Shown here one piece after another: positions 34,330 through 42,149 of a stretch of 64,000 nucleotides of DNA. Positions within the stretch are counted from its first letter, which is position 1; every line of letters starts with the position of its first letter. Below the pieces are notes generated by a model, which saw only the letters and a program-made list of their open reading frames with translations, was not told the DNA's origin and did no database searches. A program made the position numbers and the translations under genes. Origin of the DNA: Pseudomonadota bacterium (GTDB lineage Bacteria; Myxococcota_A; UBA796; GCA-2862545); contig CANNIZ010000003.1 in the NCBI GenBank assembly GCA_947505245.1, forward strand, positions 114,024 to 178,023, read 5' to 3'.

Positions 34330-36219
34330 ATGGTCGCGCTGTTGTCCCTGCTCGCCTGTAAACCCGACGCCGAGCCTGTCGCGCCGCTGGACCTCGCGGA
34401 GGGCTGCCAGCCGCTGTTGGCGGGCAACGACTGCCTGGCGCCGTACCCGACGGACTTCTTCCGCGTCGCGAACGCCGCGTCGCCGAGCGGGTTTTCGGAC
34501 GTGATCCCCGAAGGGGCGCAGACGTTGACGCGCGACGACGTGGTCGCGGACGTGGCCGTGTGGCGGCCGCCGGACGGGGCGTCGCGGTACCCGTTCATCC
34601 TGGCGTCGCTCAACGTCGAGGCGTCCGACGACGGGTTCGTCGGCATCTCCGACCGGCCCGAGGACTCGCTCGCGGCGGCGACCAGCCACACGCTGATCCT
34701 CGCGCCGGACGGCACGGCGATCCCCCACTGGGTCGACTTCGACCCGATCTTCGAGTACCCGAACCACCAGGCGATCACGCTGCACCCGCTGGTGCGGTTG
34801 GACGCCGAGACGCGGTACGTCGTGGCGTTCACCGGGGCCACAGACCCCGCCGGCGACGTAATCCCCGCGCCCGAGGGCTTCCGGCGCGTGCGCGACGCCG
34901 CGAACGACGCGTCGCTCGCGGACCTGCTCGCCCGCTACGAGACCGAGGTGTTCCCGGTGATCGAGGGGGCCGGCGTGGCGCGCGAGGACCTGCAGCTGGC
35001 GTGGAGCTTCACGACCGGCACGGACGCGTTCGTGCAGGACGACATGCTCACGATGCGGCAGACGGCGCTCGACGCGATGGCCGCGACGCCGCCGACCGTC
35101 ACCATCACCTCGGTCGACGAGCGCGACGACGCGCACGTGTGGCGGATCGTCAAGGGGACGGTGAGCGTGCCGATGTTCCTGGACAGCGATCGGCCGGGCG
35201 GGCGGTTGCTGCGCGACGCCGACGGGAAGGTGCGGCAGGACGGGAACGTGGACGTGCCGTTCACCGTCGTGATCCCGCAGGCCGCGCGCGGTGTGGGGCC
35301 GGTGCCTGTCGTGGGCGTGGGGCACGGGTTCTTCTACAACCTGGCGGCGGTGGAGGGTGAGGTCGACCTGCTCGAGCAGATCCCCGCGGTGGGCGTCGCG
35401 GTGGACTGGTGGGGCATGACCGACGCCGACCGCAACAGCATCGTGCTCGCGATGCTGAATGAGACGTCAGCGACGATGGCGTTCGCCGATCGCGTGGAGC
35501 AGGCGCAGGTGAACTGGATCGGCCTCACCCACGCGCTCGGCGGCGCGCTCGCGGCCGAGGAAAGCGTGAAGGACAACGGCGTGCTCGTGTACGACCCCGA
35601 GCGCGTCGGGTTCTACGGCCTGTCCATGGGGCACATCCTTGGCGGGTCACAGGTGGCGCTCAACCCCGACATCGACCGCGGCGTGCTGATCATCGGCGGC
35701 GGCGGGCTCTCACACCTGCTGTTCCGCAGCCAGCCGTTCTTCCAGTTCATCCTCGTGATGGCGAACCTGTTCGACGACCCCTACCAGCGGCAGAAATTCG
35801 TCGCGCAGATGGCGCGCGAGCTCGACCGCATCGATCCCCTCACCTACGCCGACTACGTGCTCGCGAGCCCGCTGGACGGCGACCCGACCGAGATCCTGAT
35901 GCAGACCGGGCTGGGTGATCAGGCCGTGCCGAACCTCGCCTCGTGGTTCCACGCCCGCGCGCTCGGGCTCGGCACGACGTCCCCGACGCCGTTTGAGCCC
36001 TGGGGCGTGCCGACCGCTGCGACGGACGCGACCTCGGCCCAGACGATCGTGGACTGGGGCTACGACACGTCGTTCTACGACGTCGCGGAGGCCCCGCTCG
36101 ACGACAACGGCGTCCACGGAAAGACGCTCGGCAACAGCTCGCTGAAGACAGAAGCCGCCGCGTTTCTACGCGACGGCTCCATCGTCCACCCGTGTGACGG
36201 GCCGTGTGACCCGCACTGA
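34330..36219 (+). CDS. Lipoprotein alpha/beta-hydrolase-like protein
   Basis: 629 residues. MVALLSLLACKPD is a minimal lipoprotein signal; GGAGG lies 5 bases ahead of ATG 34330. The N-terminal ~300 residues are beta-rich (Ig-like, with PYPTDFFR and LTLHPLVRL-type strands). The C-terminal half has an alpha/beta-hydrolase pattern: VVGVGHGFFYN (oxyanion loop), FYGLSMGHILGG with the nucleophile Ser, and a late DNGVHGK His region. It resembles large secreted esterase-like lipoproteins common in Myxococcota. Likely outside the cytoplasm; substrate unknown. Confidence 0.78.
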   Translation: MVALLSLLACKPDAEPVAPLDLAEGCQPLLAGNDCLAPYPTDFFRVANAASPSGFSDVIPEGAQTLTRDDVVADVAVWRPPDGASRYPFILASLNVEASDDGFVGISDRPEDSLAAATSHTLILAPDGTAIPHWVDFDPIFEYPNHQAITLHPLVRLDAETRYVVAFTGATDPAGDVIPAPEGFRRVRDAANDASLADLLARYETEVFPVIEGAGVAREDLQLAWSFTTGTDAFVQDDMLTMRQTALDAMAATPPTVTITSVDERDDAHVWRIVKGTVSVPMFLDSDRPGGRLLRDADGKVRQDGNVDVPFTVVIPQAARGVGPVPVVGVGHGFFYNLAAVEGEVDLLEQIPAVGVAVDWWGMTDADRNSIVLAMLNETSATMAFADRVEQAQVNWIGLTHALGGALAAEESVKDNGVLVYDPERVGFYGLSMGHILGGSQVALNPDIDRGVLIIGGGGLSHLLFRSQPFFQFILVMANLFDDPYQRQKFVAQMARELDRIDPLTYADYVLASPLDGDPTEILMQTGLGDQAVPNLASWFHARALGLGTTSPTPFEPWGVPTAATDATSAQTIVDWGYDTSFYDVAEAPLDDNGVHGKTLGNSSLKTEAAAFLRDGSIVHPCDGPCDPH

Positions 36220-36233
36220 CGAGGGGTTCGGGG

Positions 36234-37403
36234 CTACTTGGCCTGAGCGACCGGCGGCTTGCCGGACGGGCCCGGCGACGGCACGGGGCCGCGCACCGCG
36301 TCCGACTTGGGCTCGGCGGCCTTCGCCTTGCTGCGAGCCGCGGCCTTGGCCTCGAGCACCAGCGTCTTGATCTTCTCCTGCGTCTTGCTGTGCTCGATGA
36401 GGTACTCGCGCGCAGTCTCCCGGCCCTGGCCGATGCGGTCCTGCTCGAAGCTGTACCAGGAGCCCGACTTCTGCACGATGCCGAGGTCGCTCCCGAGGTC
36501 CAGCACTTCAGACGCCTGGCAAACGCCCTTGCCGTAGTAGATGTCGAACTCGACCTCCGTGAACGGCGGCGCGACCTTGTTCTTCACGACCTTGACGCGC
36601 GTGCGGTTGCCGATCACGACCTCGCCCTTCTTGATCTGCCCGATGCGGCTGACCTCCATGCGGACGGACGCGTAGAACTTGAGCGCGTGACCACCCGAGG
36701 TGGTCTTGGGCGAGCCGAACATGACGCCGATCTTCTCGCGCGTCTGGTTGATGAACACCACGACCGCTTCGCTCTTGTGGATGGCGCCGGTGAGGCGGCG
36801 GAGCACCTGGCTCATCAGGCGCGCCTGCGCGCCCGGCTGCACGTCTCCCACGTCGCCTTCGAGCTCGGACTTGGGCACGAGGGCCGCGACGGAGTCGATG
36901 ACGACGACCGAGATGGCGCCGGAGCGCACGAGCGTCTCGCAGATCTCGAGCGCCTGCTCGCCGTTGTCCGGCTGGGACACGAGCAATTCTTCGGTGTGCA
37001 CGCCGAGGTTGCGTGCGTAGCCGATGTCCAACGCGTGCTCAGCGTCGATGAACGCGGCGACGCCGCCCTTGCGCTGCGTCTCCGCGATGATGTGCAACGC
37101 GAGCGTGGTCTTGCCGGACGCCTCTGCGCCGAAGATCTCGATCACGCGGCCCTTGGGAACACCGCCGACGCCGAGGGCGAGATCAAGCCCGACCGAGCCC
37201 GTGGAGATCGTCTCGATCTTCGGGATGTCTGCTTCGCCGTACTTCATGATCGCGCCCTTGCCGAACATGCGCTCGATGGAGGCGACGGCGGCGTCGATGG
37301 CCTTGCTGCGTTCAGTGTCGATCGGGGCGGTAGAGGTGGCCATGGCGGTGTCCTTCGAGGGAGGGTTCTTGGGGTTGGGCTTGTTGTCTTTGGGATTGCT
37401 CAT
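36234..37403 (-). CDS. recA: Recombinase RecA
   Basis: ATP-dependent strand-exchange protein and LexA co-protease. 389 residues: Walker [30 protein letters not shown] (Walker B and L1), [18 protein letters not shown] (L2) and [18 protein letters not shown]. Both N-terminus (Lys/Pro/Asn-rich) and C-terminus ([15 protein letters not shown]) are extended relative to E. coli RecA. ATG 37403 has AGGAG 7 bases ahead; a second ATG at 37343 also has GAAGGA ahead and would give 369 residues, so dual starts are possible. Downstream of cinA, most likely expressed from the LexA-controlled promoter before it. Confidence 0.97.
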   Translation of the reverse strand: MSNPKDNKPNPKNPPSKDTAMATSTAPIDTERSKAIDAAVASIERMFGKGAIMKYGEADIPKIETISTGSVGLDLALGVGGVPKGRVIEIFGAEASGKTTLALHIIAETQRKGGVAAFIDAEHALDIGYARNLGVHTEELLVSQPDNGEQALEICETLVRSGAISVVVIDSVAALVPKSELEGDVGDVQPGAQARLMSQVLRRLTGAIHKSEAVVVFINQTREKIGVMFGSPKTTSGGHALKFYASVRMEVSRIGQIKKGEVVIGNRTRVKVVKNKVAPPFTEVEFDIYYGKGVCQASEVLDLGSDLGIVQKSGSWYSFEQDRIGQGRETAREYLIEHSKTQEKIKTLVLEAKAAARSKAKAAEPKSDAVRGPVPSPGPSGKPPVAQAK

Positions 37404-37470
37404 CTGAAACTCCTGAAGGGAAGAACGGAAAGTGCAGGCGAAGCGCGCAGCGAGCCGAAGGCGAGCGAGG

Positions 37471-38709
37471 TCAAGGAATCGTGCGGCGGACCAGGTCCAG
37501 CGCGCTTGCGGCGGCGAGGTCTTGGATGCGTCCGCGGTCGCCCCCGAGGCGGAGCAACCGGTGCGACGTGCCCGACGGGCTCGCCACCGCGATGTGCACC
37601 GTTCCGACGGGCTTCGCGTCGGTGCCGCCGCCGGGGCCAGCGATTCCGGTGACCGAGAGGGTGTAGTCCGCCCCGCTATTCGCGCGCAGGCCTTCCGCCA
37701 TGGCGCGGGCGACGGGCTCGGAAACTGCGCCGTGTTCGGCGAGCAACGCTTCGGACACGTCGAGGAGCCGCGACTTCGCGATGTTGGCGTAGGCGACGAC
37801 ACCTTCGGTGAACCATTGGCTCGCGCCCGGGACGGCCGTGCACATGGCCGCGACGCGACCGCCCGTACAGGACTCGGCGACAGCGAGCGTCTGCCCGAGG
37901 GCGACGAGGCGGCGTCCGATGACCGCGGCGAGCGTACCGCCCGAATCCGCGTCCAACCCTTCGACGGCGAACACGGCGGGGCCGATGCGACCGACGATCT
38001 CGTCCACGAACGCGCGGATCTCGGACTCGGGCACGTCTGCCGTGAAGCGCAGCTTGAGGTGGTTTTCGGGCAACATCGTGCGGGTGCCCCACACGAGGCC
38101 GGGGTGCTCCAACTGGCCCGCGCGCATCTGCATGTCCGACTCGCCGATACCGACGCAGCGGAGCGTGACGAGGCGGCCGGGGCGGAGCGCAAACTGCTCG
38201 ACGAGGTGCGGCAGGACGCGCGCGTCGAACATCGCCTTCATCTCGCGGGGCACACCCGGCAGGAACGCGAACCAGCAGCGCTGATGTTGGATGGCGAAGC
38301 CGGGGGCGGTGCCCCAGTCGTTGTCCAGCCGCGTGGACGTGGCGGGGAGGTACGCCTGCTTGCGGTTGATGTCCGCCATTGGGCGGTGGAAGCGAGCGAA
38401 CATGGCGGCGATCTGCTGCATCGTGTCTTCGTGGAATTCCAGCGGATGACCGAACGCCTCACCCGCGGCCGAAGACGTGTGGTCATCGTCCGTGGGTCCC
38501 AGGCCGCCGGTGCCGATACACACGTCTGAACGCGCAGCGATCTCCAGCATGAGCGCGATGATGTCTTCCCGACGATCGCCCACGACCGTGTGCCGGACGA
38601 CATCGAACCCGAGCGACCCGAGGCGGTCCGCCAGCCAGGACGCGTTCGTGTCGGGCGTCTGCCCGGTCACGACTTCGTCACCTTGGGATAGAATCTCTGC
38701 GGTGGGCAT
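37471..38709 (-). CDS. cinA: CinA-family nicotinamide mononucleotide amidase
   Basis: 412 residues with both CinA halves. The N-terminal MoaB/MogA-like COG1058 domain has [19 protein letters not shown] and [16 protein letters not shown]. The C-terminal NMN deamidase domain has [13 protein letters not shown] (nucleophile Ser), [13 protein letters not shown] and [19 protein letters not shown]. It recycles NMN to nicotinate mononucleotide after NAD-dependent ligase action, and commonly precedes recA. It starts at 38709, right after a LexA-type box; recA follows 68 bases later. Confidence 0.95.
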   Translation of the reverse strand: MPTAEILSQGDEVVTGQTPDTNASWLADRLGSLGFDVVRHTVVGDRREDIIALMLEIAARSDVCIGTGGLGPTDDDHTSSAAGEAFGHPLEFHEDTMQQIAAMFARFHRPMADINRKQAYLPATSTRLDNDWGTAPGFAIQHQRCWFAFLPGVPREMKAMFDARVLPHLVEQFALRPGRLVTLRCVGIGESDMQMRAGQLEHPGLVWGTRTMLPENHLKLRFTADVPESEIRAFVDEIVGRIGPAVFAVEGLDADSGGTLAAVIGRRLVALGQTLAVAESCTGGRVAAMCTAVPGASQWFTEGVVAYANIAKSRLLDVSEALLAEHGAVSEPVARAMAEGLRANSGADYTLSVTGIAGPGGGTDAKPVGTVHIAVASPSGTSHRLLRLGGDRGRIQDLAAASALDLVRRTIP

Positions 38710-38715
38710 GTGTCC

Positions 38716-38732
38716 CCTGAACGGCTGTACAG
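38716..38732 (-). promoter_or_regulatory. LexA (SOS) box before cinA-recA
   Basis: On the minus strand the site reads CTGTACAGCCGTTCAGG. It matches the Myxococcus-type LexA consensus as I recall it (CTRHAMRYBYGTTCAGS) at 16 of 17 positions. It lies between the proposed promoter and the cinA ribosome site (AGGGGA), so bound LexA would block cinA-recA transcription until DNA damage. Confidence 0.75.
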
Positions 38733-38747
38733 TGTTTTACCCGAGGC

Positions 38748-38776
38748 TCCATAGGATGTCCACCCAGGGCGGACAA
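38748..38776 (-). promoter_or_regulatory. Probable cinA-recA promoter
   Basis: Reading leftward on the minus strand, TTGTCC (-35-like) and TATGGA (-10-like) are separated by exactly 17 bases. Transcription would start near 38741, placing the LexA box about 9-25 bases downstream of it. Confidence 0.45.
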
Positions 38777-38787
38777 TTTTGGTCCGC
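38769..38787. promoter_or_regulatory. Inverted repeat between cinA and ruvX
   Basis: GCGGAC-aattttg-GTCCGC, a perfect 6-base inverted repeat with an AT-rich 7-base centre, in the divergent intergenic region. It overlaps the proposed -35 of cinA. It could be an operator shared by both genes; no T-run follows, so a terminator is unlikely. Confidence 0.4.
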
Positions 38788-38813
38788 AACTCGGTATTTG
38801 GCGTAGAACCCCG

Positions 38814-39236
38814 ATGACGAATGAGCGAAAACCGGTCGCGATCGGCCTGGATGTGGGCACCAAGACCATCGGCGTCGCGGCGACCGACGCCCTCGGAATG
38901 CTCGCCCACCCTCTCCAAACGATACGCCGGAAGGGCGTAAAGGCCGACGTGGAAGCGATCGTCGCGCTCGCTGGCAAGCGGGGATCGCGCACCTTCGTCG
39001 TCGGGCTCCCGTACGAGCTCGACGGGAACGAGCGCAGGTCGGCTCGCCTCGCCCGCCAGATCGGCGATGAGCTCGTCGCGCGGGGGTTCGACGTTCATCT
39101 TGTCGATGAACGCTTCTCGACCGTGGACGCCGAGGCGGCGCTCCGGGAAGGTGGCTCGTCGTTCGAGCGCCGCGCCGAAATCATCGATCAGGCCGCTGCA
39201 GCCGTGATCCTGACCCGGTGGCTCGCAGGCGCCTGA
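38814..39236 (+). CDS. ruvX: Putative pre-16S rRNA nuclease / Holliday junction resolvase RuvX
   Basis: YqgF/RuvX RNase-H-like nuclease, 140 residues. Catalytic acidic residues are visible in AIGLDVGTKTIGVA, LVDERFSTVDAE and EIIDQAAAAVIL, with the VVGLPYELDG nucleotide-loop segment between them. Implicated in 16S rRNA 5'-end processing and branched-DNA resolution. Divergent from cinA across 104 bases. Length is typical. Confidence 0.93.
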   Translation: MTNERKPVAIGLDVGTKTIGVAATDALGMLAHPLQTIRRKGVKADVEAIVALAGKRGSRTFVVGLPYELDGNERRSARLARQIGDELVARGFDVHLVDERFSTVDAEAALREGGSSFERRAEIIDQAAAAVILTRWLAGA

Positions 39237-39281
39237 CGCGGGTGGCACCGGACTTGCGACAGCCGGACGATGGAGGTCCCG

Positions 39282-40469
39282 ATGTCGCGTCTAAAGGCCC
39301 TGGCTGCGCTCGCGCTCGTGCTGTTCGCAACGACGCCGTCGCTCGCCGACGACGGAAAGAGGGACTCCACGTCCAGCTCTTCGACCAAGTCGCGGCCAAA
39401 GCCGAAGCCCGCACCGCCCGCGGCACCGCCGCCGCCAAAAGCCCCGGCTCCCGCGATCCCACGCGCTCCCGGCGTGCCACACGCAACACCGACCGTGCCG
39501 GTCCGCACAGTTCCGACCGCGCAACCTGTCACCCGGCCCCTCCACGCGCCGGCCCCCGCTTCGACCCCGCACGTCGCCCGACCGACGGTGCCGACGCCGG
39601 TACGCGACCCTCACCCGGCGGAGCCGGCGGGGCCCGCGGACTCGGTGCAGCCGGTGGAGGGCTGGCGGACGTCGGATCATCGCTATGCGCACCCCGACCC
39701 CCACTACGTGCCCCACAGCCCTGAGGCGTCGTATCCGCCGCCCGCGTGGGACCCGTACCGCCCGTGGTACACGAACTACTGGGTCCACCCGTGGTGGCGT
39801 TGGACCCACGCGACCGTGGTCGTCGTCTCGTTCGACCACGCCTGCTCGCCGTGGGTCGACGTGTGGACGCCGCCCCCTCGCCCCGGGTTCGTGTGGATGT
39901 CCGGGCACTGGGAAGGCCCGTACTGGGTGCCGGGCAGCTGGGTGATGACGTACCCGCCGAGCTCCTACGCGACCTACCACTGGGTCTCCGGTTGGTGGCT
40001 CGGGGACCGCTATGTCGAAGGCTATTGGCGCGTGAACGAGCGCCCCGGCTGGTACTGGGTGGACGGCGCCTACTACGCCGACAACAGCTACGCGTGGGGC
40101 GCGTGGTACCCGCTCGATGAGCCGCTGGACGGCTACGTGTGGGAGGCCGGCTTCTGGGACGGTCGCGACTGGGTCGAGGGGTTCTGGCGCCCTGAGCAGC
40201 GCGACGGATACCGCTGGGTCACCGCCAGCTACGGACCCGACAGCGTCTACAGCGCCGGCTACTGGGAGCCGCTAACCGCTCAGCCCGGGCAGCTCTGGAT
40301 CCCCGGCTGGTTCGACGGCGAGAGCTGGGTGGAGGGCTACTGGGTGCCGGACGACACGCCCGAAGTGAGCTTCACGCCGCCCGAGGGCTGGACCACCGGC
40401 GGGGAAAGGCCCGCGCCGCTATCGGCCGACGCGCCGCTCGCCATTCCGGCCGTCCCCGACGCCCCGTAG
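39282..40469 (+). CDS. Exported WXXGXW-repeat protein
   Basis: About 395 residues. MSRLKALAALALVLFATTPSLAD is a Sec signal. Residues ~30-130 are a Pro/Ala/Lys linker that may span the wall. The C-terminal ~250 residues carry repeated aromatic units (WMSGHWEGPYWVPGSW, GYWRVNERPGWYWVDG, YVWEAGFWDGRDWVEGFW) of the WXXGXW/YXWGXW type (PF12779-like). Start 39282 is chosen for GGAGG 5 bases ahead, although the frame opens at 39270. Envelope or outer-surface structural role; no enzymatic motif. Confidence 0.82.
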   Translation: MSRLKALAALALVLFATTPSLADDGKRDSTSSSSTKSRPKPKPAPPAAPPPPKAPAPAIPRAPGVPHATPTVPVRTVPTAQPVTRPLHAPAPASTPHVARPTVPTPVRDPHPAEPAGPADSVQPVEGWRTSDHRYAHPDPHYVPHSPEASYPPPAWDPYRPWYTNYWVHPWWRWTHATVVVVSFDHACSPWVDVWTPPPRPGFVWMSGHWEGPYWVPGSWVMTYPPSSYATYHWVSGWWLGDRYVEGYWRVNERPGWYWVDGAYYADNSYAWGAWYPLDEPLDGYVWEAGFWDGRDWVEGFWRPEQRDGYRWVTASYGPDSVYSAGYWEPLTAQPGQLWIPGWFDGESWVEGYWVPDDTPEVSFTPPEGWTTGGERPAPLSADAPLAIPAVPDAP

Positions 40470-40515
40470 CGCCGCCTGGCACGGGGGTTGCGTTCCATGA
40501 ACGCGGAGGTGGCTC

Positions 40516-40998
40516 GTGTTCATCGTCCTTTCACTGCTGGCCTGCGCGGGCCCGCTGTGCACCCACCACGCAGACTGCGAAGCGACCGAGTACTGCGATG
40601 ACGTCTGTGAGCCCGTGCGCGAGCGCGCATGGGAGATCACCGTGGTCGAAGCCAACACGGAGTGGGCGGCGCCCGAAGGGGGCCCGTGGGACGACGACTA
40701 CAGTCCACCCGATCTCTACGTCGACTTCGGCGTGCTCGGCGGCGAAGGCTGCTTCACGACGGTGGCATGGGAGACGACCGAGCCGTACTGGGGCCAGGTG
40801 TGTCGCTTCTACGTGCCGCCTGACGGGGTCCTCATCGTCGATGTGTGGGACGTGGACACCGACAAGGACAGCTACGTCACGGGCTGGACCTGGGAGGGTC
40901 AGGATCTCATCGATCAGGCGCGACGCGACGAGTCGAAGCTCATGCTCGTCGACGGCTCCGGAACGATCACCCTGTGGGCGTCGATGCACCCCGTGTGA
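40516..40998 (+). CDS. Small acidic lipoprotein
   Basis: 160 residues; MFIVLSLLACAGPLC gives a lipobox LLAC. A Cys-rich N-terminal stretch (CTHHADCEATEYCDDVCE) resembles short EGF/dickkopf-like knots common in Myxococcota. The remainder (PDLYVDFGVLGGEGCF, VLIVDVWDVDTDKD) looks C2-like, perhaps calcium-binding. GTG start with GGAGG 6 bases ahead. Function unknown. Confidence 0.72.
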   Translation: MFIVLSLLACAGPLCTHHADCEATEYCDDVCEPVRERAWEITVVEANTEWAAPEGGPWDDDYSPPDLYVDFGVLGGEGCFTTVAWETTEPYWGQVCRFYVPPDGVLIVDVWDVDTDKDSYVTGWTWEGQDLIDQARRDESKLMLVDGSGTITLWASMHPV

Positions 40999-41007
40999 CA
41001 GGCACCA

Positions 41008-41805
41008 TCACGCGATGACGGCGATGGTCTGTTGGTTCGTGGCCATCAGCCGCCCGTCGTGGCCCCACAGTTCGCGAAATTCCACCGCGTAGCCGTCCCG
41101 ATTCGCGACGAGGGTGCCGCAGTGGAACAGCGGCGCTTCCGGATCGAGTCCATCAAAATCGCCCTGCGGCTGAAAAGTAAACGCGATCGTCGCCATCGGC
41201 CGCGGCCGCGTCTCGATCTGGAACAGCGCGGGCCACCACGCGTCGATACACGCCGCGAGGAACGCCGCGTCGCGTAGACCGCCCGGGTTCGACGGACGGA
41301 TCCAGCCCTCGGTCACCGATTCACCGCCGGAGAACGGAAACCGCGTCGAGCGAAAGTCGAAGTACTGCGTGAACGTCGGCGCGAGCGGCGCCTGCATCGG
41401 AAGGCGGTCCATCGAGCGCCAGTCGGAGAGGGCTGGACCGCTCACCCGCGTGCCATCGAGATCACGGGCGCGCGCGCGACCGAGCACCCCGACGCCGTGC
41501 GCCTGAACCTCGCCTCCTTGGATGAGACGCACCGCGAGCGTGCTCACCGCGGACCCGACGCGGAGCACCTCGACGCGCAATTCCGCCGGACCAGGCTGCG
41601 TTGGACCACAGAGCTCGGACGTGAGCGAGCGCAGCGCGCGATCGGGCGCGGACGCCTCCAATGCGCGAACGAGCACCGCCGTGACGATCCCCCCGAACAA
41701 GCCGCGGCCCTGCTGCCAGCCGTCCGGGAGATCGGCGGCGAAACGCCCGTCACCGAGCGAGGTCAAAGCGGTGAGGACATCGAAGGGAGCGTCAGCAGGG
41801 ACCAT
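41008..41805 (-). CDS. Acyl-CoA thioesterase-like double hot-dog protein
   Basis: 265 residues with the TesB/4HBT_3-type pattern: GWQQGRGLFGGIVTAVLVRALEA in the first hot-dog helix, RSLTSELCGPTQPG, and a second hot-dog ending FHCGTLVANRDGYAVEFRELWG. Expected to hydrolyse a medium or long acyl-CoA, although catalytic residues are not certain. Start 41805 (MVPADAPF) is preferred to 41862, which would overlap the divergent membrane-protein gene. A second, more canonical TesB is at 52231. Confidence 0.75.
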   Translation of the reverse strand: MVPADAPFDVLTALTSLGDGRFAADLPDGWQQGRGLFGGIVTAVLVRALEASAPDRALRSLTSELCGPTQPGPAELRVEVLRVGSAVSTLAVRLIQGGEVQAHGVGVLGRARARDLDGTRVSGPALSDWRSMDRLPMQAPLAPTFTQYFDFRSTRFPFSGGESVTEGWIRPSNPGGLRDAAFLAACIDAWWPALFQIETRPRPMATIAFTFQPQGDFDGLDPEAPLFHCGTLVANRDGYAVEFRELWGHDGRLMATNQQTIAVIA

Positions 41806-41861
41806 GCGCGCATTACACCACGGACTGTCCCACTCGGGGCACTTTCGGATAGGCTCGCGCA

Positions 41862-42149
41862 ATGAACGAACCTGTCAGCGCACGCGCAGTCGGCTCCCTG
41901 TTTCTCGCCTTCGGCCTGCTCATGCTCCTTCTCACCGCCGTGGGCGTGTGGTTGGTCGAGATGTTCAGCCCGATCTCCTTCATCATCGGGGTGTGGCTGA
42001 CATCCGTGGGCCTGTACCAGATCGGCACCAACACGTCTTCCATGACGCCACCCGAGGAGATCCCGCGTTGGTGGGTTCCCGGAATCGTCGTGGTGTCCGT
42101 GCTCTCGCTCGGTGGAGCCCTCGGTCTCGTCGTGTTCACGCAGCTTTGA
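41862..42149 (+). CDS. Small two-helix membrane protein
   Basis: 95 residues with two or three hydrophobic segments (SLFLAFGLLMLLLTAVGVWLV, FIIGVWLTSVGLYQI, VPGIVVVSVLSLGGALGLVVF). No family recognised. Its stop overlaps the TTG start of the nuclease-helicase gene (TTGA), so it is the first gene of that operon; it may tether the helicase to the membrane, but that is speculation. Confidence 0.65.
   Translation: MNEPVSARAVGSLFLAFGLLMLLLTAVGVWLVEMFSPISFIIGVWLTSVGLYQIGTNTSSMTPPEEIPRWWVPGIVVVSVLSLGGALGLVVFTQL

Noticed and set aside
38769..38787. Intrinsic terminator between cinA and ruvX
   Set aside because: Hairpin lacks a following T-run and lies between two divergent genes, where a terminator has no purpose.
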